Positions 50,010 through 59,203 of a stretch of 64,000 nt of DNA are shown here, piece by piece; position 1 is the stretch's first letter, and each line of letters starts with the position of its first letter. Under the pieces are notes generated by a model. It was not told the origin of the DNA, did no database searches, and saw nothing but the letters and a program-made list of their open reading frames with translations. Source of the DNA: Rhynchonema sp. JSB1_4. Its lineage: Eukaryota > Nematoda > Chromadorea > Monhysterida > Xyalidae. The translations under genes were made by a program, and so were the position numbers. The DNA lies in NCBI GenBank assembly GCA_030248065.1, contig JASAMV010000259.1:1-64000 (forward strand). The letters are read 5' to 3'.

Positions 50010-52034
50010 ATGCATTCTTCAAGCGGCGAGCCCATTCGTCGCGAACCAATGCCGGACGTCAATTCCCGGTCGAACAAGGCAATGCCGGATGCCAGTTTCC
50101 GGACGAGAACCGCCGATGACCGCAGCAGTCCGCCGAGGCAGGGAGAACAGACAGGCGGATGGATAGGTCAGTCGGGCGAGTCAGTGTTGTCCATCGGTCG
50201 CGGAGGGACCGAGTGGAAGTTCTGGGATGATGATGAGAGTGACAGTGATGTTTCGTTTATCGAGAACCATGCTTTTGGGTTTTCGGAATGCATCGACCGT
50301 AAGTCAAAGGACCAGGGGTCGGATGCGGAAGTCACTCAGTTCAACGGCCGCCGTAGCGCGGATGTCGATAAGTCAGGAAACCACAACTGTGGTCAGTCGA
50401 ACCACTCAGCTAGGCAGGTGTACCGACCGGACACGAAAGCTGGACAGGCGCAAGCCGCGCAGGAGTTCCATGCTAGGTCCGTGCGGGCAGAGCTAGCTGA
50501 TGTTCGAAAGTCAGATAGAAAGGTGAACCGACCGGACATTAGAGCTGGACAAGCGCAGGCAGCGCAAGAGTTCCATGCTGGGTCCGTACGGACGGAGCTT
50601 TTGAGTGCTCAACAGGCGCTGCGGGCGCAGGAGTTGTACGATGAATGGTTGGAGGAGGCACGGGCGCGCAAGGCGCAGGAGATCCGTGCGGAGAAGGGAC
50701 AGGGAGTCCGAGTGGAGGAGAGACAGGATCGTACAACGAAGGGGCAGGAAGCCCGTGTGAAGGAAGGGCATGAAGCCCACGCGAAGGAGGGACCGGAGGG
50801 TCAGGAAGAGGAAAGGGCGCAGAAGGCGCATGAGAGTTGTGCGGCCACCGAGCCGGGAGCGAAAGGGCAGGACACTAAACGAGTGTCGCAAGGGCAGGAA
50901 ACCGGACGAGCGCAACCAGCGCGACAGGTCCGTCACGTGAGTTCGAATACGGATTCCGGACGCACACGGATTCGTGAGAGGTATCAGTCTGAGTCAGAGT
51001 CGACCAGAGAGAACGTGCTCGATCTGTACTCGCAGGAAGAGCTCGATGAGGACCAGATACGCGAAGTATCGTGGCAAGAGGATTGGTTGAATGCACCCGA
51101 GTTCGCTGAACCCTGGGAGTTGCATGAAGAAGTGGTTGACATTGTGTTCACCACGCACCGATACAGTGACCATCTGTTGCAATGGTTGTATGCGGAGGAA
51201 CTACCCTACGATCGATTGCTTGCATCCAGGATTTCGGAGTATTTGAACGTGATATCGCTGACGTATGAGCCTTTGTGCGAGTTTGATGGCCGGTGTCTCG
51301 CCGAGGTTCGCGGATTGTGTGAGATCGAGAGCGCACGGGATCCGAGATCCGCCAAGACGCGTCAATTGTTTGACCTGTGGGGCGAGATACTCGATAACCG
51401 AGTGCCAATACGAGTGCTACCATATGGAGACCGCCACAGTCCGGGCATGCCACTGCAAGAGGGTTCCGAACCCGTGACTTGTGGATTATACAACGATATG
51501 TGTCGGAATGAGGACCCGATGTTGTCCATGCCGAATGTGCTTGAGAATGCGCTCAGAGAACGCACACGGTACTCCGACCTGCCCGAACTGGACTACCCAG
51601 TGCAATCGCACACCGTCAGTGTGTCGATGCGTATAGTGCCAGTCGGAAAGACGCGATCCCTGTGGCATGGTGCCTCAGTTGAAGAGTGTATGAGCAGCCA
51701 ACAGGATGAAACAGGCTGTGGCACGCCTGAAAGTGCTACTGGAGGTCCCAACCAAACTAACCAGAAACGTGAGTACGACGTACTGTACGAACCGATCGTG
51801 AAGTGTGTATACTTCGAACCGGAGGGAGAGTTGAGGATGGCTGACTACAATCTCCGATTGGGTCATTTCGAAGGGGATGTGAAACGCCCGTCGATAATGT
51901 CTATTCCGGTGGAACTCGTTCTGTCGTCTAGACCCGACGGAAGGATAGTAACAGCTGTTACGCGTGGTGGTTCTTTGAACACCGAACAGCACGGAACCCG
52001 CACCACTTATATCAATGAACATGTAATAACATAA
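50010..52034 (+). CDS. Unspliced 674-residue orphan protein, Gln/Glu/Arg-rich; possible gag-like ORF
   Basis: I do not recognise this protein. It is a single open frame, GC-richer and more codon-regular than its surroundings. Residues 1-120 are disordered and polar; residues about 138-200 hold two copies, 105 bp apart, of a unit containing AGQAQAAQEFHA(R/G)SVR; a charged, probably coiled-coil stretch follows to about 300 (QEIRAEKGQGVRVEERQDR and the like); then an acidic segment (YSQEELDEDQIREVSWQEDW) and a folded-looking region from about 350 to 674 with no Cys-His knuckle, protease, polymerase or integrase motif. The lack of introns, the TATA box and the repeat-bearing leader suggest a mobile element or captured gene, but no LTR pair was found and no pol-type ORF follows. 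A lineage-specific host gene is the alternative. Confidence 0.6.
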   Translation: MHSSSGEPIRREPMPDVNSRSNKAMPDASFRTRTADDRSSPPRQGEQTGGWIGQSGESVLSIGRGGTEWKFWDDDESDSDVSFIENHAFGFSECIDRKSKDQGSDAEVTQFNGRRSADVDKSGNHNCGQSNHSARQVYRPDTKAGQAQAAQEFHARSVRAELADVRKSDRKVNRPDIRAGQAQAAQEFHAGSVRTELLSAQQALRAQELYDEWLEEARARKAQEIRAEKGQGVRVEERQDRTTKGQEARVKEGHEAHAKEGPEGQEEERAQKAHESCAATEPGAKGQDTKRVSQGQETGRAQPARQVRHVSSNTDSGRTRIRERYQSESESTRENVLDLYSQEELDEDQIREVSWQEDWLNAPEFAEPWELHEEVVDIVFTTHRYSDHLLQWLYAEELPYDRLLASRISEYLNVISLTYEPLCEFDGRCLAEVRGLCEIESARDPRSAKTRQLFDLWGEILDNRVPIRVLPYGDRHSPGMPLQEGSEPVTCGLYNDMCRNEDPMLSMPNVLENALRERTRYSDLPELDYPVQSHTVSVSMRIVPVGKTRSLWHGASVEECMSSQQDETGCGTPESATGGPNQTNQKREYDVLYEPIVKCVYFEPEGELRMADYNLRLGHFEGDVKRPSIMSIPVELVLSSRPDGRIVTAVTRGGSLNTEQHGTRTTYINEHVIT

Positions 52035-53026
52035 CAGCTGTCAAACACCATCAGGCCTGAAGAAATGACAGATTTAGCTGGAACAGAGGGAAACAGGCAA
52101 TGCTCAATTCACATTATGTCTAATCTTCCAAGCTCATCATCATAGAATGAGGAATGGGGCTATGCATTGACACAAGATTCAAATAATGGATTTCATTCTC
52201 AACGCTGGAGACCTCCCCTCCTTGTTATCTACACAACAGTTCACCAACACAACTGACCTCGTTGCCAATTTGAGATCTCTGTGGTCGATGTCCGTGGGAT
52301 CGGCGCCTGGCTTTGCATTCTTGCGTTTTTGACGCTGCAATCAAGGATCAGATGTTCTTCACAATGAAACATCGTGCGATCATGGCACCATGTGTGAATA
52401 AATATCCCAAGCACGAAGTATAGCAATACCATGTATAGCAATGCATAAATCCCATAACCCAAGTTTCATACCTTTTGAACTTTTTCGCATCCAGCACACG
52501 CCAGTCTCATGGAACCATTTGCGTAACGCTTGCACACTCGAAACTGAAATGTGTGACCCCGCCAGCGTTTTGAATCATACGGGTACAGCGACGGGTCGCC
52601 GTACTGCGACATGTGGTCCCGTTCGGCAACACCGAAGTCGCCAAGTTGGCGATTACGAGCAGCCCGACGAGGCATTATTGGCTAAATTTATGTTGGTGTA
52701 AGTCATCAAAAAACACAAAAAAACACAAAGCAAAGCAACAACAACGCAACAATCTAAACAGAGAGCAGAAAGAAACTTGATTGTGTTTGGCAGACACAAT
52801 GCAGCAGACAAATAACTTTCGTGTGTGTTGCCTTGCCTGCTCTGGTACACCTGGTGCTCTCAATAATCCGTCTCACCTGCTGAACGCTGATTGGATGCAA
52901 GTTTGAATTTGAAATTACCGTCCAAATCGTTCCTATGCGTTATACATACATACTGTATACCACCACAGGTACACAAAAGTGTGAAATGCAGCTGTAAACA
53001 AAGCTTATCTGACAATCATTCAGTAA
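52035..53026. other. Stretch without a supported gene
   Basis: Sequence after the orphan ORF shows no copy of its upstream region, so no 3' LTR. A short open frame at 52441-52701 looks coding-like in places but has no partner. No repeats were seen until the MITE at 53027. Confidence 0.35.
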
Positions 53027-53331
53027 GGCTGTGAGCAGATAAACGCGGAATGCGGAAATTGGTTAGCAGATAAACGCGGAATGGCAGATTTCTGCATTCC
53101 GCATTCCGCGTTTATCTGCTCACCTTTGCGGAATGGTGCGTGCTTGGGTGACGATGACAACTTCCAGCGTGCTGACCTCAAAATGTTGCGTGTTAACGCA
53201 AACAGCAACTGAGAGGTTTGACCAAAAGCATAAATTTGCTTGCAGAAATGCAGAATTCCGCAAAGGTTAGCAGATAAACGCGGAATGCGGAATGCAGAAT
53301 TCTGCCATTCCGCGTTTATCTGCTCACAGCC
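53027..53331. mobile_element. Harbinger-like MITE with TAA duplication, AGCAGATAAACGCGGAATG motifs
   Basis: The ends are GGCTGTGAGCAGATAAACGC and its exact inverse, flanked by TAA on both sides (53024-53026, 53332-53334). The motif AGCAGATAAACGCGGAATG occurs three times in one direction and twice in the other, in paired palindromes. A 305-bp element of the same end type (GGCTG) as 31641-32234. Confidence 0.8.
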
Positions 53332-53640
53332 TAATGGTGCTGATGAGCTTGGCTGTCGGATTACATTAAAGTTTAGATCACGAAAATCGGTTAAAGTTTG
53401 ATTGAATACGGTCACTATTATTAATAGTTATGCCATGTGTGCTGTTTGTTTGTTTGCATGATAATAGCCGCGAATCGTGCAGTTTTCTTATTTTATTCAA
53501 CTTGGCCATGAGATCAGCTTTCGACACCAGGAGCAGCACGTGACCTAATAATCTTGTTATCTGATTATTTTTAAGTTCAACAGTATATTCTGGCATGTGA
53601 TAACAGCGATCTGTGCGCGCATCTGTCTTGTTTATACCAC

Positions 53641-53745
53641 ATGTTGGTTACGCGCGACGATATCCAAATAACGCGCGACCATGACAAAAAGGACGACGTT
53701 ATTAATAAGAGCGACGATACCGCAAAGGACGACGTTGTCACACAA
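53641..53745 (+). repeat. Dispersed GACGACGTT repeat, plus-strand copy
   Basis: It reads TGGTTACGCGCGACGATATC then AAAGGACGACGTTATTAATA and AGAGCGACGATACCGCAAAG. One frame gives an acidic/basic peptide (KKDDVINKSDDTAKDDVV). The minus-strand copy is at 48875-48972. The two may be remnants of a larger element or of one duplicated locus. Confidence 0.65.
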
Positions 53746-54503
53746 TCGACTTCATACATGCGCGTTTGCGGGTCAGCATGTACGGTGTTGAACTATAGCC
53801 AGGTTGATGCGCAAACGCGCATGCATTGTTAATTCGGCCGAACATTCTGTCCAAAAAAACAACAGTTGGTGTGGTGCAACAAGAAAATAAGCACAGGACC
53901 ATTTATTTTCACAAACATTTACAGGCAGTTCAACCAGTGTATCGTTAGAACCCGACAAACGAAAATGGAATAAAGGATTCTGACATCAACATTATTATTT
54001 TCGTTGCAATATCATGCTGTTGATGGCATCAGAGTTCTCAGCTGTTGCAGTTCGGCTGCGCACAACTTGAAAACAACAAACGATAAAGAAGACGGGTAAA
54101 AAATGTAATACACATTAATAATACATATATTATATATAGCACGAATTTTCTTTTCAGTAATCTCGATATAGAATTTCGAGTTCATCAAAAGTACGTATTT
54201 CATTTGTATCGCAGTGTCGACGCAATAAAGCACGCAAAATGGTAATTATAAAGTTATAAAGACTAGAACTTTCGACTTGCCGTCAAACAACCAATAAAAT
54301 TGAATTAATAAAAACAAACTAAACAAAATCAATAAGCGTTTGATCGTACAAAGCCGTAATCATATGTCGAGTTTTGTTCAGGCAACGGTGCTATTCGGAA
54401 CAATCTTGACAAGAAAAATAAAACCTGCGCGAAAAAAAACGATATAAAATCTACTCACACATAGGTGAAGTTTAACGATGAATCAATTGACACAATCAAG
54501 TGA

Positions 54504-54696
54504 TCAATATCTGTCTGATTCGACCACTTCGGCCTGCAGTCCTGATCTCCATTTGTTGCAAATGCCCCAGAAACTGTATTTGGCACAGATCTTCTGTCGT
54601 TTCAGTTCGAAACAGTTGCGATTGACTACGTTGAAGAACAACTTGCCGATCACGTTTGCTGTGCCGCTGGCGGCCGATTTGAGGCACTTGTAAAAT
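54504..54696 (-). CDS. Phospholipase A2 exon 5 (C-terminus)
   Basis: It follows AAATGTTTCAG and ends in TGA (54504-54506). FYKCLKSAASGTANVIGKLF then FNVVNRNCFEL matches the family pattern F-xCL...AxxIGxxFFNxxxxxCF, with two further Cys (KICAKYSFWGIC). Confidence 0.88.
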
Positions 54697-56583
54697 CTGA
54701 AACATTTGGTTGGCAGTTGACTAATTTTGACCAGCGTAACAGTTGCTCTCAAGCTTCTTGTTTCAAGTTTTACATTGGTCAACATAAGTGTATCAACTTT
54801 TTTTCGCAAAATGCGGCCCAAATAAAATTTGACGTCCTCGGATCGGACACAGTGCTCGCCCATTCCGCCGAAATTTGGTGTGACTCGATTTGCTCAAAAA
54901 ATGTGTTTTCCCCCAAGAAATATAGGAAAATGACTTTCCCGCCACTGACCGTCTGTCACATTCACAATAGCTCATCGTGTAGAATCGATAGTTCGTGTAT
55001 CCAAATCTGGTGCTGAATCCTTCGATCACGTACGGACATCCGTCGTGCTCGCGACAGCACGCGTCCGCGCCTGCAATTGGCACTTTATGCAAGGTGGGTG
55101 TTTGGGACAATTGGTCCGAATTCCCGATCGCGCGATCGCGATCAGTTGCGCGGTGCAATGGAAAAAACCTGTGCATTTGATTTATCGCACGCTCTCCACC
55201 TTGGTGCGTAAGTTCCCTTTTGACTCCCAAAACATTTGTGCGTTGAACAACGCAACGCTGGAACACGCACCGGAGCTAGCGCCGAGGTCATAGGCATGTG
55301 CGGCATTGGCCCCTGACCCACACCACTGCGTCCCGGGACTGATGAATATGGACCGACGTTCGCGGATGTGTTCGGAATGTGATTCGCTGTGGCTGTTGTT
55401 CGTTGGAGGTGGTGGTTGCATCAGATTCTGGAAGCAAATGTGAGCATCTTTTAATCATAGCATGATTTATGCATCGGTATTCCGGTTTCACGTTTCAACC
55501 TAATTTCGCAGGCAGACCTGCCGGTGCACCAGATCATCACCAGTGCCACAGCCACAAATGGACACGCGGGCAAAAAAATATGGTAAAGTTCGTTCATACA
55601 CAGCTCAAACTTTGCCCCCGCCTGATGACTCACTTTGTTCCTCTCATGCCATAGCCTGCACTGCCGTTTCAATGTGCCATACTGTAACAATGGTTGTGTG
55701 CGTGCGTCCTGCAGCTGCAGATATTGGAACGAGGTGTGATTGCCGGCATAGAGGTCGATCTCTCGCAGTAGAGGCAACGTTGACGATTGGAAGTAGGTGA
55801 TAAACCTGTGTGATGGTGGTTTGATTGCTCTTGTATAGTGTTGACCGTACGTTTCCTTTAGGTTTGTGCGCCGGCTCGCTTCGGCTTTTTTGGCGTAAAA
55901 TCAGGCCTAAAAGCAAGCCGGTTAAAAAAATGATTTTCTCACTCGAGACACGAGGCAAAGGGGCCACAGCACCAAGTTAGCACGCCTTGCCACCTGCTCT
56001 ATGTGCCTTTCCAGGGACGGCGACCATGGTGGCTGTATTATGCATGAGTTACAGCTCGCCACCGTGTTGAACCAAGAAATATATAGACCAAAGTACACGG
56101 CTAAACCAGCTCGACCGAAGTCAGCTGTGTGTACCGCTTGGCTTATCAAATGCACTATCGCACCCACCTATAAGTGTACATGAACATGAAACATCACCCA
56201 GCCAGCACCAACCTGTGCACCTCATCAGTGGAGTGCATGATATCGCAATCAATCAATCGATTCGACTCCGTTTCGCCATGGATCGCTTCATAAATATTGT
56301 GCACCAGGACTTTGCCGTTCGTGGCCTGCACCAAACGAACATGACCCAAGTTCGAAACGGCACCTGACCCTGATTCAGGGTTGTTGGCCAGTCTCAACTC
56401 AGCGCCCCATCTACCGCGCCAATGCACATACGTGGTCAGTTCGCCGTCGGACAGTCTTTGGCGTAGGAGGAAGTTTGGTGTCTCCTCAGGCTGCAGAAGC
56501 TGCGGGAGTGATTGTTCGTGTGGATGTGTGTGCGACATGGCCGACAGACAACACAACAACGCAACAGTCAAGTGTGTTGCCAT
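54504..56583 (-). CDS. Secreted phospholipase A2, group III (bee-venom type), complete spliced gene
   Basis: Group III sPLA2 hydrolyses the sn-2 ester of phospholipids outside the cell with calcium. Five exons (56213-56583, 55634-55805, 55271-55427, 54950-55070, 54504-54696) join in consistent phase into 337 residues. The N-terminus (MATHLTVALLCCLSAM) is a signal peptide. Residues about 20-212 are an extension without recognised domain, ending in Pro/Ser/His-rich sequence. The catalytic domain starts near 213: GTQWCGSG is the calcium loop, CCREHDGC (about 238-245) holds the His-Asp catalytic pair, YCECDRRFYKCL follows, then FFNVVNRNCFEL and a Cys-rich end, all as in the family. All key residues are present, so it should be active. 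The bee enzyme is about 134 residues plus signal, so the extension is unusual but animal group III enzymes often have one. Confidence 0.88.
54950..55070 (-). CDS. Phospholipase A2 exon 4 (catalytic His-Asp)
   Basis: It follows GCCAATTGCAG and ends ACG|GTCAGT (phase 2). ADACCREHDGCPYVI holds the catalytic residues and FGYTNYRFYTMSYCECDR the conserved YTxSxCxCD motif of group III enzymes. Confidence 0.9.
55271..55427 (-). CDS. Phospholipase A2 exon 3 (calcium loop)
   Basis: It follows TTTGCTTCCAG and ends TCCG|GTGCGT (phase 1). After a Pro/Ser/His-rich linker it reads RRSIFISPGTQWCGSGANAA then HAYDLGASS, the calcium-binding loop and the first helix of the group III domain. Confidence 0.88.
55634..55805 (-). 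CDS. Phospholipase A2 exon 2 (N-terminal extension)
   Basis: It follows ACCATCACACAG (phase 2 in) and ends AAA|GTGAGT. It encodes FITYFQSSTLPLLREIDLYA, then QYLQLQDARTQPLL and LKRQCRLWHERNK. Phase agrees with both neighbours. Confidence 0.75.
56213..56583 (-). CDS. Phospholipase A2 exon 1 (signal peptide and N-terminal extension)
   Basis: It starts at the ATG at 56581-56583 and ends CACAG|GTTGGT (phase 2). After the signal peptide the sequence runs through PHEQSLPQLLQPEETPNFLL and ELTTYVHWRGRWGAELRL to MHSTDEVH. No domain is recognised. Confidence 0.8.
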
Positions 56584-56589
56584 GGTCAC

Positions 56590-57760
56590 TATATGTATGT
56601 CTCGGAAGTTGACGTCGGAAAAATTTCCAATCAGTTTGGTTTGACTTCACGATTTAGTGTTGAGAATGAAAGGCAGTATTGTCGGGTCTCGAATCGGCCA
56701 GAACGTTCTCTCTGGCGCGCTGCCAAAAATATAATTCGTCGTGGGATTTACGTCAGCAAAGAAACCACGTGTCGTTTGTCAACACGAGATTATGACGATG
56801 TGGTGTCGTTTTTTGCGAATCTGCAAAAAATGTGACTTGACATTTTGAAGACACACGTCCATCACGTGGTTCATCACGCCATGTCAGTCACCCACCACCC
56901 CGATGAAACGACGAGGGATTAAACTTTGGCGCCTGACAGAGGCAAAATTAAAGGGTGTCACGCTAAATGATGTCACACTTGTAATGCACTGTGCCGTGAC
57001 AGTACCCAACGATGACAACCTTTGACAACAAAACAGAAAAGGGATTAACACCCACGTGTGTGGTACCAGTCCCGCAGGAGGAACGGAACATAAAAAATCG
57101 ACAGAAAAAAAGAAGAAGTCAGTAAGTTCTTCAGGCTCTTCTCCTGACCTGAGCATTGAAGGGAACCACGATATTCGATGAGTAATTTTGTGAGGAAAAA
57201 CTTCAGAAAGTTCCATATGGGCGAGTGAGATTTTGGTGGTTTACGTGACAAGTTGTTATCAGGAACTAATCTTCTCGGGGTGGCGTGATCCTCTAAACCA
57301 TCGCTTCCCTGTGACACCAGGAACGCATAAACACTTTTGGCGCTCGTTTATGCTTTTTCGCAGCGAGTTTACACACTCGCCGTGATGGTCATAAAACGTT
57401 TTAGAGTGATCATGTTTAAGAGCGGTCATAAACGCTAGATTGCCTTGTCGGTTGTGTGGCTCGTTAACGTCTCCAGGAAAAAAAGTTGGAATAGGTTTGC
57501 CTTCGAGAGTGCCAAAAACATGATAACCACGGGGGAACAGCAACTTGTGAGCTGACGGTTGGTCACGCTTGTGTTTACAAATCGATTGATCACTCACTCG
57601 CTCGTAGATGGTGCGGATAGATAGATACCCAGGGGCTTTCACCGAAACTAATCATGTTTTCGAGAAACGTTTCTGACGTTTTACAAGCATAGAACAATAC
57701 AAGTGAGCCTGCTGACGGCCAGAAAAGCAAACAGGTATTATACATTAACGGCTTATGCTA
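56590..57760. other. Stretch with one unassigned open frame
   Basis: A 127-codon minus-strand frame (57259-57642) reads in part GYHVFGTLEGKPIPTFFPGD and YDHHGECVNSLRKSINERQK. Its composition is protein-like but I recognise no family and no clear splice partner. It could be an exon or a transposon relic. Otherwise no feature is seen. Confidence 0.3.
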
Positions 57761-57907
57761 CAGTGGTAAACTCAAGTGGTCAAATCACTTTGTCGACTCA
57801 CTTTGTGGAGTCGCCGAGTCACCCTGAATGCCATGTATTATGTCTCCACGCTCACTCGGGGTTGCTGCGAGCTGACGAAGTGATTTGACCACTTGAGTTG
57901 ACTACTG
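57761..57907. mobile_element. hAT-like palindromic MITE
   Basis: The ends are CAGTGGTAAACTCAAGTGG and CCACTTGAGTTGACTACTG (two mismatches), continuing TCAAATCACTT/AAGTGATTTGA. The flanks TTATGCTA and TTATATTA agree at 6 of 8. 147 bp; the centre has ACTCACTTTGTGGAGTCGCC. Confidence 0.7.
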
Positions 57908-58779
57908 TTATATTAGCCCATTGCCCATTTGCTGTATATTTAAAATACTGCTGGGACCCACGGATTGCCCACAAAGGTTATCTGTCACCTCAGCAGACAC
58001 GGTAATGGGCGCCATGATACATACAATCTATGCTGCGTTCATTTTTTGCTTCGAACTTGCGTGTTCACTTGTCGTTCATAACGTATGCAAGGAGTCATAC
58101 ATGGACCATGCATCCTCATGGTGTCAATAGGGTACCGTATGTTCTTCAAATTGGAAGAGAATGGAATGGAACCGAAGTTTTCTTTGAGATCCGAATTTGT
58201 AGCTGAGTCGGAGAAGCAGCAAAGCATCCAAGAAACTTAGGAATTCCAGTCATGCGTGAACACGCCATTTTTTGATGTAACGAATGAAAAATGGTGTCAA
58301 GAACAGTGAGCTGACGCGTATGAAACGTTGTTGAGTACAGGGCCATATACAGTTTGATCGTGGGCCATAGTCATAGCTATGTATCTATGACTTCCAGCGG
58401 GTTCGCCCAAGAAACAAAACAACGTCGCCAGCTTGTCAACTACAAGTGTCGAGGGAATACATAACTTTTCGACTTTCTTTATGTGCCGAGACCGGACCAC
58501 AAAAATGTTGCATTTTCACACAAACACAGCAGCCCGAGTAAAACGGCTTCCGGTTTTCGCACTTGGCCGACGCTGTGGGGCGCCACCGACTGACGAAGGC
58601 ATTTTACGTCGCGCCTCACGACCCTTTCACAATAGACAGCTGATGGGGTGCGGTCTCTAATTTGGAATTGTGGACAGGGGATAATTTTGATGTGTTGTTT
58701 GCGCTGCGATGTGCAGGTGGTCTTGGATTCGCAATGAAAACCTACGACAAACCTGTTATTCATGCCTTTGTTGATAAAG

Positions 58780-59171
58780 TCAGTGTCTCCACATCAAACA
58801 GGTTTTAGGCAAATCCGCAAAATTTGCGAACGCGAGTCCATTCGCACCAAGTACATGAATGAAATTAGAGGGGTAACGGACACCTTGACCGGTGACGTCA
58901 GAATTTATTTGAGAAATAAGCTGAAAAGGAAAAGAGAACAGAGCATGAGAATGGAGTTCTGGCAAAAATATGTCATGATTACTTACCGCATGAGCTTGTG
59001 GGTGCAAATTATCTGCTTGTTTTGAGTAGCTTGAGCATGGTTTTGTCCCGGTAACTACCATATCGGTACGAAAAGGTGTAGCTGTCACAAATCAGTCGCC
59101 CATTGTAATTGAGTCGAGACACAAAAGCACTGGAGTTGTGTGTGCAAAACAGCTCCATCACCCTACATCCG
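58780..59171 (-). pseudogene. FLYWCH/MULE transposase-like fragment (tentative)
   Basis: Three minus-strand blocks can be joined with good splice signals: about 59053-59171 (MELFCTHNSSAFVSRLNYNG, LICDSYTFSYRY), a short block at about 58990-59015 (NLHPQAHA), and 58780-58926 after a strong acceptor TTTTCCTTTTCAG (LISQINSDVTGQGVRYPSNF ... ANFADLPKTCLMWRH). An L-x-x-x-x-Y-x-F strand pair, an HP-H-like turn and an LP-x-x-x-x-M-x-R end recall FLYWCH zinc fingers that precede MULE transposases, but the Trp-x-x-Cys of the finger is missing and a stop follows. Probably a decayed relic; the family call is uncertain. Confidence 0.3.
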
Positions 59172-59203
59172 ACAGCTGGCACATTACCAGCATAAATTGT
59201 CAA

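Noticed and set aside
49050..52240. Complete LTR retrotransposon around the orphan ORF
   Set aside because: No sequence downstream of 52034 repeats the upstream region, and no pol motifs are present, so LTRs cannot be shown.
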